From JANXQE01 sp035651635 (GTDB lineage: Bacteria; Verrucomicrobiota; Verrucomicrobiia; Limisphaerales; UBA8199), in contig DASRFK010000209.1 in NCBI GenBank assembly GCA_035651635.1, positions 1 to 43,463 on the forward strand: 43,463 nt of DNA, written 5' to 3'. Positions 34,731 through 42,876 of the stretch are shown piece by piece (position 1 is the stretch's first letter; every line of letters starts with the position of its first letter). The notes under the pieces are model-generated. The model worked only from the letters and a program-made list of their open reading frames with translations, was not told the DNA's origin and did no database searches. The translations under genes and the position numbers were made by a program.

Positions 34731-36428
34731 ATGGAACCAGGCGCTCAGGACCACAGGATAAGAAAACCCGCGCCGCGGCAAATACGCGGCCGGCTCGCTT
34801 TGGCCTGGCCCATTTGCGCAGGGGTAGGACTGTTGCTCCTCTCAGCTCATGTTTGTCGCGGCGAAACGCTGCGGGTCACCACCTGGAACCTGGCGCACGA
34901 CTCGAATGTGAGTGAAGCCGGGTTGCTTCGGGAGGCAGGCAGCATCCTAAGATTCACAGATCCGGATGTCATTCTGCTCCAGCACGTCAAAGATTGGCAC
35001 ACCTGCATCGAACTTTGTGAGTTACTCCAGCCGGCCAATTACAGCGTCGTGGTTTGTTCCGCATTCCATGGTGCGTCGGCCGATGCTCCCGCTCAGGCAC
35101 AGGTCGCGATTCTTTCGAAACGCAAAGCCTATTTCACCTGGACCGAAGCCTGGCCGAACACAGGATCGGGGCACGGCGGAGTGGCCTTCGCCGCCGTGGA
35201 GGCGGGCACCCAGCGGCTGGGGTTTTTCTCTTCTCTTTTGGACGACCAACTCTCAGGAGAGGAGAACGCGGGCCAGGTTCTCGTTGAAGCGATGACCTCG
35301 GTAAACCATTGGGAAACCAACCAGGTGCAAACATTCGTGTTCGCCGCCTCAGCGGGTCCCGACGCGAGCAACCCAGCCAAACTGCTGCGCCGAACCTCGG
35401 CCAGCCTCGAACAGGCCGGACTGGTCGATGCGACCGAATCAATGGCAGCCGAGGCGAACTCGGTGGCACACGATCTTTTGGGCCGCCGACAGCAAACAGC
35501 TTACGCGTTTTTTGTGGGACCCCAGGGCTTCCCATTCGAGCCGCGCGTTCTGGCTTCGGCGCGATTTAAGAATCCTCCCTTGACCTGTGAGCTCGAACTG
35601 GACCGTGATAAGGTGAGCACTGACCTGGACATCCGAGCCGAGAACCGCCGCGAACGCCAGGCCCGCGCCGAGGCCGCGCGAACCAAACTCCTGGAGTCAG
35701 CCGCCGGAGTGATCGGACTGAGCTTGCTGGCGGTTCTTGTCCGGCGCGCGCGCCGCCGAAAACGCGCGCGGCTTCGATCCGATTCCGCGCTCCCGGCCAG
35801 AACGCCGGCATCGGTGAACCCGCGGCCCGTCCTGAGGCCAATTATTCATGTGGAGTCGCCTGCCAAACCACGTCCTCAAGAAAAAACCGGAACCAGGACC
35901 CTGCCCGCAAAACCGGTATTGCGGCTGCAGAAGCCCGCTCGAACCTATTCCAGTCCCGAGACAAGCGAAACCGAAGGCACCCAGTCCACGCCTACGGAAT
36001 CTCCAGTACCGAGCTTGTCTTCACCCATTATGGCCGCCGCCGAAGCACCGGCGTTGCCCGAGTCACTGGGTACAGTCGATCCGGCAGTGAGGCGAAGCGT
36101 GATGCGCGAACTCGCGGCCTGGCTGAAGCAGAAGTTCGTGCGCAAACTCCTGACCGATCGAGACCAATTGATGCAGGCCCAGAACCTGGCAACGCGAATG
36201 GCGACCACCCTGGACACCCGCCTGGCGCGAATCGAAGCCCAGATTCAGGTGCAAAACCAGGCTTACCTGCGGCGAATCGAGGAACTCAACCGCGAACTGG
36301 CCGCCGCTCGGGAAGAGAACCGCGACCTGATCCGCGAACGGATCGCGCAGGTCAAAGCCGAAATGGAAGCCGCGCGCGCCAGGGTCCTGGCCGAAGCGAA
36401 TCTCAAAAACACTCCCCTGCGGCTTTAA
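34731..36428 (+). CDS. EEP-like protein lacking catalytic residues, with membrane anchor and coiled coil
   Basis: A 565-residue protein. A hydrophobic segment (26-42) exports it. Residues about 46-300 begin like an endonuclease/exonuclease/phosphatase domain: LRVTTWNLAHDSN (W52-N53) and DPDVILLQHVKDW. In active members the latter motif ends LQE; here it is H85. The later GDFN and SDH motifs are also not found. The fold may be kept for binding only. A second transmembrane segment (about 322-340) is followed by a basic cluster (RRARRRKRARL), a Pro-rich linker, and a long coiled coil (about 470-560, rich in Glu, Arg and Ala). The domains suggest an exported N-terminal domain and a cytoplasmic coiled coil. 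It follows the previous gene by 4 bp and converges with the GH43-like gene. Confidence 0.75.
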   Translation: MEPGAQDHRIRKPAPRQIRGRLALAWPICAGVGLLLLSAHVCRGETLRVTTWNLAHDSNVSEAGLLREAGSILRFTDPDVILLQHVKDWHTCIELCELLQPANYSVVVCSAFHGASADAPAQAQVAILSKRKAYFTWTEAWPNTGSGHGGVAFAAVEAGTQRLGFFSSLLDDQLSGEENAGQVLVEAMTSVNHWETNQVQTFVFAASAGPDASNPAKLLRRTSASLEQAGLVDATESMAAEANSVAHDLLGRRQQTAYAFFVGPQGFPFEPRVLASARFKNPPLTCELELDRDKVSTDLDIRAENRRERQARAEAARTKLLESAAGVIGLSLLAVLVRRARRRKRARLRSDSALPARTPASVNPRPVLRPIIHVESPAKPRPQEKTGTRTLPAKPVLRLQKPARTYSSPETSETEGTQSTPTESPVPSLSSPIMAAAEAPALPESLGTVDPAVRRSVMRELAAWLKQKFVRKLLTDRDQLMQAQNLATRMATTLDTRLARIEAQIQVQNQAYLRRIEELNRELAAAREENRDLIRERIAQVKAEMEAARARVLAEANLKNTPLRL

Positions 36429-36454
36429 TTTCAGCGGGAACGCCGCCGCACCTA

Positions 36455-37492
36455 TCACTTCTCTTGCGCTCCGCCAAAGGTCCAGAGCAGGAGGTCGTAC
36501 TGCTTACGTGTGATTGGCAACATTGAGCCGTGCCGGACTTTCGGCGGAAGTGAATACTTGTCCCAGCTGGGCTGTTGATTCCCAGCGGCCTGGAACCACG
36601 GGCCCTGCAAAGTGGCAGCGACGGAGAGGCCATACGACACGCCGGGATACTGCTCATAATAGAGGTACCAGGCTTTACCATTTGGCGCCGGGATTAAAGT
36701 TGGTGCTTCGCGAAAATTGGGACTCACTGGCGGCCCTGGCTCGGAATAAGGCCCCAGCAGGGCCGGAGACCGGCAGATCCGGATCGTCTTGCCGGTAGTC
36801 CATTCCAAGGTGGGATACCGCTCGTCCTTCACGATGGCGTAATAGTAATCACCTTCCTTTCGTAGGATGACGTCAATGGTTGCCATGTCCCAGGCAAACA
36901 GCTTCCGCGGCGGGTCTGAAAAAGTTCGCAGGTCTTTTGAGGTGGCGAACAAAGTTCGTTGGCCAGCCCAGTACGGTTCAGGCAAATCCGTTTGGCCCAA
37001 ATCGTGCGTGGTGTGCCAGGTCAGGAGGTATTGTGAACTGGCCTCATCAAAGAACAGCTTCGGAGCGCCGATTCGAGCCATCACCTTGGGATAATCGGGC
37101 ACATGCTTCAAGTCCGGCACATAGTCGCTGTGCTTCTTCCAGCCGATGAGGTCTTCGGAGACCCAAAAATTGATATCAGGCCGATCATCGCCGCGATTGC
37201 CAACGAGGTAAAAACGCCCATCGTGTCCTTTGCAGATATCAGGGTGCCCGCGGTACTCTTCAAACACCCGTTTCCCTGCGTTGAGCATTGTCCAATGCAA
37301 CCCGTCCAGGCTGACGCTGTAACGAAGCCGCCCGTAATCGCCCTGGATCATGTGGGCAAAGAGGTAGGCTTCGTACTCTGGCGCTTCACCCGGCTTGATC
37401 TGGCCAGGAGGGTCGGGCATTTGCGCCTGGCCCACGCAAACTGAAAGCAGGCTGGCGAATACCAGACGGATGGCCAGAGAATCGCATCCCAT
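36455..37492 (-). CDS. GH43-like five-bladed beta-propeller glycosidase, exported
   Basis: A 345-residue exported protein with a signal peptide (MGCDSLAIRLVFASLLSVCVGQAQ). Propeller signatures recur: RLRYSVSLDGLHWTMLNAGK, then RGHPDICKGHDGRFYLVGN (D85 in the position of the GH43 general base), NFWVSEDLIGWKK, LLTWHTTHDL, TLFATSKDLRTFSD and FREAPTLIPAPNGKAWYLYY. The likely chemistry is hydrolysis of arabinose-, xylose- or galactose-type linkages. GH117/GH130-like propellers are alternatives that eye inspection cannot exclude. The ATG at 37492 was preferred to a GTG 16 codons upstream. It is divergent from the GH2 gene (203-bp gap), and the two may be co-regulated. Confidence 0.8.
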   Translation of the reverse strand: MGCDSLAIRLVFASLLSVCVGQAQMPDPPGQIKPGEAPEYEAYLFAHMIQGDYGRLRYSVSLDGLHWTMLNAGKRVFEEYRGHPDICKGHDGRFYLVGNRGDDRPDINFWVSEDLIGWKKHSDYVPDLKHVPDYPKVMARIGAPKLFFDEASSQYLLTWHTTHDLGQTDLPEPYWAGQRTLFATSKDLRTFSDPPRKLFAWDMATIDVILRKEGDYYYAIVKDERYPTLEWTTGKTIRICRSPALLGPYSEPGPPVSPNFREAPTLIPAPNGKAWYLYYEQYPGVSYGLSVAATLQGPWFQAAGNQQPSWDKYSLPPKVRHGSMLPITRKQYDLLLWTFGGAQEK

Positions 37493-37695
37493 AAAATTCA
37501 AACTAGTCCCACGAGGTCGGCGGCACAGCTGATTGGTCACAAAGCGGCCTTAAGACGCGTGTTTATAGTTTAAAATAGCCAGGTTTGTCATGCCGCATAG
37601 ATTGGGGACACCGTCCGCCAGGCTCGCCGGATCCTCGGATTTGTTGTGGACTCTCACGCGCGAGGCTTCGCATCATCAGCTCCCGAAAACTCGGA

Positions 37696-39948
37696 ATGAG
37701 CAGACACGTCCTCAACTACTTGCTGGCAGGTTTGACTTGCACGGCGGGCTGGCCATGCCGAGTAGCAGGGGCTGCCGAGTGGGAGCCGGCACCGGCACCT
37801 TTGATGACACGTTGGGCAGCGGAGGTGAACCCCACAAATGTTTGGCCGGATTATCCTCGCCCCCAACTGGTCAGACCGGATTGGATGAATTTAAACGGTC
37901 TGTGGGACTACGCCCTTACCCCAAGCACAGCGACCAACCCCGGCGCATCCAGCGGAAAGATTCTGGTCCCGTTCCCGTTGGAGTCCGCGCTTTCGGGAGT
38001 GGGCAAACCGCTCAATGACCATACTAAACTGTGGTATCATCGAACATTCAAGCTGCCAACGAGCTGGTCCGCCGGGCGGGTCCGACTGCATTTCGGAGCG
38101 GTTGACTGGCATTGCCAGATTTGGATCAATGGTGCGTACATCGGCGAACACCAGGGCGGGTATGATGCTTTTACCTTCGAGCTCACGCCGGCGCTGCGTC
38201 GGGACGGGACGGACGATATCCTGGTGTGCGTAACCGATCCCACCGAAGGCGAACAACCTCGCGGCAAACAATCCGAGAAACCCGAAGGGGTATTTTACAC
38301 TTCCACCTCTGGGATTTGGCAGACGGTCTGGTTGGAGCCGGTCCCACAAGTCTGCATCGATGCGTTGAAATTGGTACCTGACCTCGAAGCCCAGGGCCTC
38401 AAGTGGAGCGCTGGCGTGGCCAGTCTGTCCGATGATTTGCAGGTGGAGGCTGTGGCGACCGTTGACGGTCGGGCGATCGCACAAGTATCAGGTCCGCCCA
38501 ACTCCCCTTTGTTTCTGTCCTTACCACTGCCACATGTATGGTCGCCGGAAGATCCTTTCCTTTACGGTTTGGAGGTGTCGCTCAAGCAAGCCGGGCGCGA
38601 GGTTGATCGCGTGCAGAGCTACTTTGGCATGCGCAAAGTGGCGTTAAAAAAAGATTCCCTGGGCAGAATGGCAATCGCCTTGAACGACCGTCCCATCTTT
38701 CAGGTTGGGGTTTTGGACCAGGGCTTCTGGCCGGACGGCATCTACACCGCGCCATCGGATGCGGCCTTGAGATCGGACCTGGAGTTCCTTAAGCGGTGTG
38801 GTTTCAATCTCGTGCGCAAACATGTCAAGGTCGAGCCTCAGCGTTGGTACTATTGGTGCGACAAACTCGGCCTGTTGGTCTGGCAAGACATGCCCAGCGC
38901 GGACAACAGTTCCGCCAATGCCCGGTTGAATTTCGAGATCGAACTCCGGCGCATGATCGAGGGGTTGTATAACCACCCGGCCATCGTTCAATGGGTTCTT
39001 TTCAATGAGGGCTGGGGACAATATGACACCGAAAGATTGGTGGCGGAGATCAAACAATGGGACCCACAACGCCTGGTGGACGATGCGGCCGGATGGACTG
39101 ATCGCCAGGTGGGTGACATTATTGATTCCCACAGTTACCCCGAACCGCCCGCAGGCGAACCCGACACGCAACGCGCCTCCGTCCTGGGGGAGTTTGGCGG
39201 AGTCGGATATCGCGTCGAAGGCCATACCTGGTCGAGCGAATCCTGGGGCTACCAGGCCGCCGGTGTCCCCGAGGGTGTCACAGCGTGGTACTTGCACCTG
39301 ATGCGGTCAGTGTGGCGCCTGAAGGAAAAAGCCGGATATTGCGCGTCAGTGTATACGCAGATTTCGGACGTGGAAACCGAGTGCAACGGGTTGCTGACTT
39401 ATGATCGGGCGGTGGCAAAGGTCGATCCGTCCGATTTAAAATTGGCCAACCAGGAAACGCCGGTCATGACGCGAGCGAATCTCATCCTGCCGAACGCGCT
39501 TCACGGGAACCCGCAATGGCGCTATACCACCGCCGCTCCGGGCCAAGACTGGTTGCAACCCGGCTTTGATGATTCGTCCTGGCAAAAGGGCTATTCAGGT
39601 TTCGGCGGTACCAACTTCCCCCATGCCCAGGTCGCAACGCCATGGAATGGCACGGACATCTGGCTTCGGCGCGAGCTTAATCTGGCTTCGACAAATGTAA
39701 CCAATCTGAAGCTGGAAATGTTCTATGATGACGATGCAGAAGTGTACTTCAACGGCGTGCTCGCCTGCTCACGGCGCGGCTACCTGATCGATTATGCCTG
39801 CTTCGACGTTTTGCCCGCAGCCGCTTCCGCATTGCGAGCCGGAGCCAACTTGATCGCGGTCCATTGCCACCAGAAAGGCGGCGGCCAGTTCATTGACGTG
39901 GGCGTTTTTCAGGCAGGTAAATCCAGAGCGGCCCAGGTCTCCCATTAA
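37696..39948 (+). CDS. Exported glycoside hydrolase family 2 (beta-galactosidase/glucuronidase-like)
   Basis: A 750-residue GH2 enzyme. A signal peptide (MSRHVLNYLLAGLTCTAG, cleavage near VAGAAE) leads into the sugar-binding domain (about 50-220; MNLNGLWDYAL, WYHRTFKLP, WINGAYIGEHQGGYDAFTFE), an immunoglobulin-like domain, and a TIM barrel with catalytic acid/base E438 in FNEGWGQYDT and nucleophile E499 in VLGEFGGVGY. The C-terminal 150 residues (DWLQPGFDDSSWQKGYSGFG, FYDDDAEVYFNGV) are an extra jelly-roll domain, common in exported GH2 enzymes and likely to bind sugar. The ATG at 37696 was preferred to an earlier in-frame codon at 37585 because the signal peptide begins there. It acts outside the cytoplasm, probably together with the GH43-like enzyme. 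Confidence 0.93.
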   Translation: MSRHVLNYLLAGLTCTAGWPCRVAGAAEWEPAPAPLMTRWAAEVNPTNVWPDYPRPQLVRPDWMNLNGLWDYALTPSTATNPGASSGKILVPFPLESALSGVGKPLNDHTKLWYHRTFKLPTSWSAGRVRLHFGAVDWHCQIWINGAYIGEHQGGYDAFTFELTPALRRDGTDDILVCVTDPTEGEQPRGKQSEKPEGVFYTSTSGIWQTVWLEPVPQVCIDALKLVPDLEAQGLKWSAGVASLSDDLQVEAVATVDGRAIAQVSGPPNSPLFLSLPLPHVWSPEDPFLYGLEVSLKQAGREVDRVQSYFGMRKVALKKDSLGRMAIALNDRPIFQVGVLDQGFWPDGIYTAPSDAALRSDLEFLKRCGFNLVRKHVKVEPQRWYYWCDKLGLLVWQDMPSADNSSANARLNFEIELRRMIEGLYNHPAIVQWVLFNEGWGQYDTERLVAEIKQWDPQRLVDDAAGWTDRQVGDIIDSHSYPEPPAGEPDTQRASVLGEFGGVGYRVEGHTWSSESWGYQAAGVPEGVTAWYLHLMRSVWRLKEKAGYCASVYTQISDVETECNGLLTYDRAVAKVDPSDLKLANQETPVMTRANLILPNALHGNPQWRYTTAAPGQDWLQPGFDDSSWQKGYSGFGGTNFPHAQVATPWNGTDIWLRRELNLASTNVTNLKLEMFYDDDAEVYFNGVLACSRRGYLIDYACFDVLPAAASALRAGANLIAVHCHQKGGGQFIDVGVFQAGKSRAAQVSH

Positions 39949-40009
39949 GACCGCGGCGTCAGCCAGGGTTCAGCCCTTGTCATTACCCACAAGTTTCGCC
40001 GTGGTTCTT

Positions 40010-40132
40010 TAGAGCGTGTTCTAAAAAACCGGCCTGACCGTGGGCGTCTGGGTTTGGAGTCCCGCCTTTAGGCGGTTTCGGCGCCGGGCCGCCTAAAGGG
40101 GGACCCAAACCGAATTCTAAACCACGCTCTTA
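40010..40132 (-). repeat. MITE-like element, copy 2
   Basis: The reverse complement of this roughly 123-bp segment matches copy 1 at 11019-11140: same termini (AGAGCGTG...), shared GAATTCGGTTTGG, GGCGGGACTCCAAA and CGCCCACG blocks. It sits about 60 bp after the GH2 stop. The rest of 39949-40583 has no gene I can support; a 91-codon frame at 40130-40405 (-) lacks coding features. Confidence 0.75.
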
Positions 40133-40298
40133 GCCTGAGTGTGAACCCGGCGGGTTCGGAAATGGCGACGGCCGCGCGCCCAACACTGGACAGAAACCGG
40201 TATCCCCAGAGCCCACCGGTAAAAATGCCGAGCGCGCGGCACGAGGAGAAACTTTAGAGGGGTTTCGGCAAGGTGGGAAGAGACGAGCGGCTGAATGT

Positions 40299-40320
40299 TT
40301 TGTAAGCGCCGGCTTACAAA
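40299..40320. other. Perfect hairpin TTTGTAAGC-GCCG-GCTTACAAA
   Basis: Arms of 9 bp around a 4-nt loop, followed by GGAGG, in the spacer upstream of the sigma-factor gene. It has no U-run, so it is not a classic terminator; a regulatory hairpin or small palindromic element is possible. A second smaller hairpin ATGGGC/GCCCAT is at 40454-40471. Confidence 0.45.
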
Positions 40321-40583
40321 GGAGGGTGATTTTGAACAAAGAGGCCGCCCGACGGTCTGATAATCCATAAGACAACAACGGACGCCGGGAGTGCCCTAAT
40401 TTCACCTACCCTTTGATTCCATTACCCCGCATTGGAGTGGCCGTTCAGAGCCGATGGGCACAAAAGCCCATACCGGCAGCGGTGGCAATCTGGTATCCCG
40501 CTGTGAGTTAAAAATGTCCCGGGCATCGGCCCATGAAATTTGATTGCCAACCTACACCTAAAAGCTAAGTCTTGAATTCGCTT

Positions 40584-41675
40584 ATGGTCGCCCATAGCAA
40601 GAACCACAAACCCGCTCGACGGAAGGAACTGAAGCACAAAACTCGTAAGCCGTCCGGCGGCCGCTTGAGTATCCCCGAGCATTTGCCTGTGCCGCGTCCT
40701 CCCGTCCAGGAGGTCGAACTCCCGAAAGAGGACGAGGAACCCAAGCCGGAAGATCTGGCCAAGGAAGAAGAAGCCATTAAGGCCCAAGAAGCGGCCGTGG
40801 TGGCCGAAGCCGCGGAACCCGCAGCCGCCCGGATTCGCGAACGCTCTTCTTACGACGGCGACACCGCCATCAAGCTGTACCTGCGCGAAATCGGCCAGGT
40901 CAAACTGCTGACGCCACAAGAGGAAATCGAACTGGCCGCCCGGATCAAGAAAGGCGATAAAAAGGCGCGCGAACAGATGATCAAGGCCAACTTGCGCCTG
41001 GTGGTGAAAATTGCCCGGGATTACGAAGGCATCGGGCTGCCGTTATTGGACCTGATCAGCGAAGGCAACATTGGTTTGATGAAAGCCGTCGAGCGGTTCG
41101 ACCCGGCCAAAGGTGGCAAGCTTTCAACCTACGGTTCCTGGTGGATCAAGCAGTCCATCAAGCGGGCCCTGGCCAACCAGTCCAAGACGATTCGCCTGCC
41201 GGTCCATCTGGTGGACAAGATCTCGAAGATGCGCCGCACCGCCATGCGCTTGCAGGAGGAACTAGGCCGCGAACCGACCGATGAAGAGTTGGGTGAAGAA
41301 CTCGGAATCACGGCCTCGCGCGTCGCCCAGATGCGCATGGCCGCCATTCGCCCGGCGTCGCTGGATGCTCCGATTGGCGACGAAGACTCCAACAACTTCG
41401 CCGAAGTTGTTCAAGACGAAAGCGCCGATACTCCTTACGAGCAACTCGAAGAGAAGACCGTCACGCGAATGCTGCAGGAAATGGTCAAGACGCTCGACCC
41501 GCGCGAAGCGACAATTCTCCGGGCCCGGTTCGGCCTGGACGGCGGCCCGCAAAAGACGCTCGAAGAGGTCGGCCAGAAATTTGGCGTCACGCGCGAACGG
41601 GTACGTCAAATTCAGAACATCGCTCTCAAGAAGCTGCGCAAGATGATTGAGAAGATGGAGACCACCAAGACGTAG
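40584..41675 (+). CDS. rpoD: RNA polymerase sigma factor, RpoD/SigA family
   Basis: A 363-residue sigma-70 protein. The first 88 residues are a charged, Pro/Glu/Lys-rich extension with no region 1.1 that I recognise. Region 1.2 begins at about 92 (DTAIKLYLREIGQVKLLTPQ). Region 2 follows (about 130-205), with ANLRLVVKIARDYEG, LLDLISEGNIGLMKAVERFD and STYGSWWIKQSIKRALANQS. Region 3 is about 205-285 and region 4 about 300-355 with KTLEEVGQKFGVTRERVRQI as the -35 recognition helix. This is either the primary sigma factor or a group 2 relative; the lack of region 1.1 leaves that open. The ATG at 40584 was chosen over a TTG four codons upstream. It is preceded by a long hairpin-containing leader. 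Confidence 0.9.
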   Translation: MVAHSKNHKPARRKELKHKTRKPSGGRLSIPEHLPVPRPPVQEVELPKEDEEPKPEDLAKEEEAIKAQEAAVVAEAAEPAAARIRERSSYDGDTAIKLYLREIGQVKLLTPQEEIELAARIKKGDKKAREQMIKANLRLVVKIARDYEGIGLPLLDLISEGNIGLMKAVERFDPAKGGKLSTYGSWWIKQSIKRALANQSKTIRLPVHLVDKISKMRRTAMRLQEELGREPTDEELGEELGITASRVAQMRMAAIRPASLDAPIGDEDSNNFAEVVQDESADTPYEQLEEKTVTRMLQEMVKTLDPREATILRARFGLDGGPQKTLEEVGQKFGVTRERVRQIQNIALKKLRKMIEKMETTKT

Positions 41676-41748
41676 GACCGTAGCGGCGACTTCGGTCCAA
41701 TGACACCAGGATTTGGGCGTCCCGCCCTCGCCCCACCTGGACGATGCA

Positions 41749-41910
41749 GTTCAACCAGGGATGGACACGGATACACACTGATAAAATGCGCGGATCACCT
41801 GGGCTGCCTGAGCTCGCATCACCTTTTGGTGAACGGAGCCGCCTTCCGTGAAATAGCTTCTGCCCCTGCCTTATCCGTGCGAATCCGTGCGAATCCGTGG
41901 TTTTCAACCG
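41749..41910. repeat. ACCACGGAT-type inverted repeat (single copy)
   Basis: The left arm (about 41749-41785: GTTCAACCAGGGATGGACAC then GGATACACACTGAT) pairs with the right arm (about 41870-41910: repeated GAATCCGTGC words, then GTGGTTTTCAACC). The core (ACCTGGGCTGCCTG ... GGAGCCGCCTT) recalls the middle of the three units at 22811. It occupies most of the 398-bp gap between the sigma-factor gene and apt, in which no gene is seen. Confidence 0.7.
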
Positions 41911-42073
41911 CTTACGCGCAGGCAAAAGGCAGCGCCTTGACACCGCTCGCCAGCCGACTCAAAGTCGACGATACCGCAGTCGAGAACGCCTGCGTTACGG
42001 GCCTATCCGCGTCATCCGGTGATATGCGCGGTTAAAACGTCGCCAATTCAGTAACCGAAACGACATCGTTATT

Positions 42074-42610
42074 ATGACCCAACACGCCCCTGGACTGGCG
42101 GAGATCCAAAATGCCATCCGCACGATCCCCAATTTTCCAAAAGCCGGCATTCTCTTTAAGGATATTACGCCGTTGCTGGCCGATGCCCGGCTCTTTGCGA
42201 GCACCATCGACTTGCTCACTGCCACATTCAAACCGGGCGACATCGACGCGGTGGTGGGCGTCGACGCGCGCGGCTTTATCTTTGCCGCCGCGGCGGCGTA
42301 CAAGCTCCAGGCCGGGTTCGTTCCCGTGCGAAAGAAAGGCAAGCTGCCCTATCAGACTCACGAACAGGATTACGCTTTGGAATACGGCACCGCCACGGTG
42401 GCTATGCACGTCGACGCCCTCAAACCCGGCGGCCGTGTCCTTTTGATCGATGACCTGTTGGCGACGGGTGGCACGGCTGCCGCGGCCGCGGCCCTGGTCC
42501 AAAAGCTCGGAGGCGAAATCCGTGAAATCGCTTTCCTGATCGAGCTGAGTTTTCTGGGCGGGCGCCAGAAGCTGCAGCAATTGCCGATTCGTTCGCTGGT
42601 AGTGTATTGA
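42074..42610 (+). CDS. apt: Adenine phosphoribosyltransferase
   Basis: Apt salvages adenine by joining it to PRPP to make AMP. The 178-residue length is normal. IRTIPNFPKAGILFKDITPLL (16-36, quoted in part) is the conserved N-terminus; DAVVGVDARGFIF (57-69) and KKGKLPYQTHEQDYALEYGT form the base pocket and flexible loop; the PRPP loop is VLLIDDLLATGGTA (about 121-134). A 223-codon frame on the opposite strand is a shadow. It stands alone after the sigma-factor gene. Confidence 0.97.
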   Translation: MTQHAPGLAEIQNAIRTIPNFPKAGILFKDITPLLADARLFASTIDLLTATFKPGDIDAVVGVDARGFIFAAAAAYKLQAGFVPVRKKGKLPYQTHEQDYALEYGTATVAMHVDALKPGGRVLLIDDLLATGGTAAAAAALVQKLGGEIREIAFLIELSFLGGRQKLQQLPIRSLVVY

Positions 42611-42630
42611 GCGACCGGGAGCTGGCGAAC

Positions 42631-42817
42631 GGTTGCTGGTTACAGGTTGCAGGTTACAGGTTGGATACCAGAGAAAAGCGCCGTACGATTTCATTTCTAA
42701 CAAATGACAGCCCCTGTCTCCTTGCGCACTTCAATCCGTGCAAGCTCGGCAACTTGTAACCTGTAACCTGCAACCTGTAACCTGCAACCTGCAACCTTTA
42801 ACCTGCAACCTCCGAAC
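42631..42817. repeat. Heptanucleotide inverted tandem repeat, (GGTTRCA)n / (TGYAACC)n
   Basis: The left arm (42631-42664) is made of 7-nt steps reading GGTTGCA or GGTTACA. The longer right arm (42751-42817) carries the complementary TGTAACC and TGCAACC steps, with one TTTAACC variant. About 85 nt separate the arms. The transcript would form a long, register-flexible hairpin. It lies between apt and the next gene. Confidence 0.8.
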
Positions 42818-42876
42818 CCATCCCAGCCCCCGGTCTGCATTGCCAAGCGTGCGGTTACCCCAGTATCATCGCCGGA

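Noticed and set aside
40130..40405. 91-codon minus-strand frame in the spacer before the sigma-factor gene
   Set aside because: Low-complexity Pro/Ser/Arg composition, contains a perfect hairpin, no signal or family motif.
42032..42703. 223-codon frame on the minus strand over apt
   Set aside because: It is a shadow of apt, which has a full set of family motifs; the antisense translation resembles no family.
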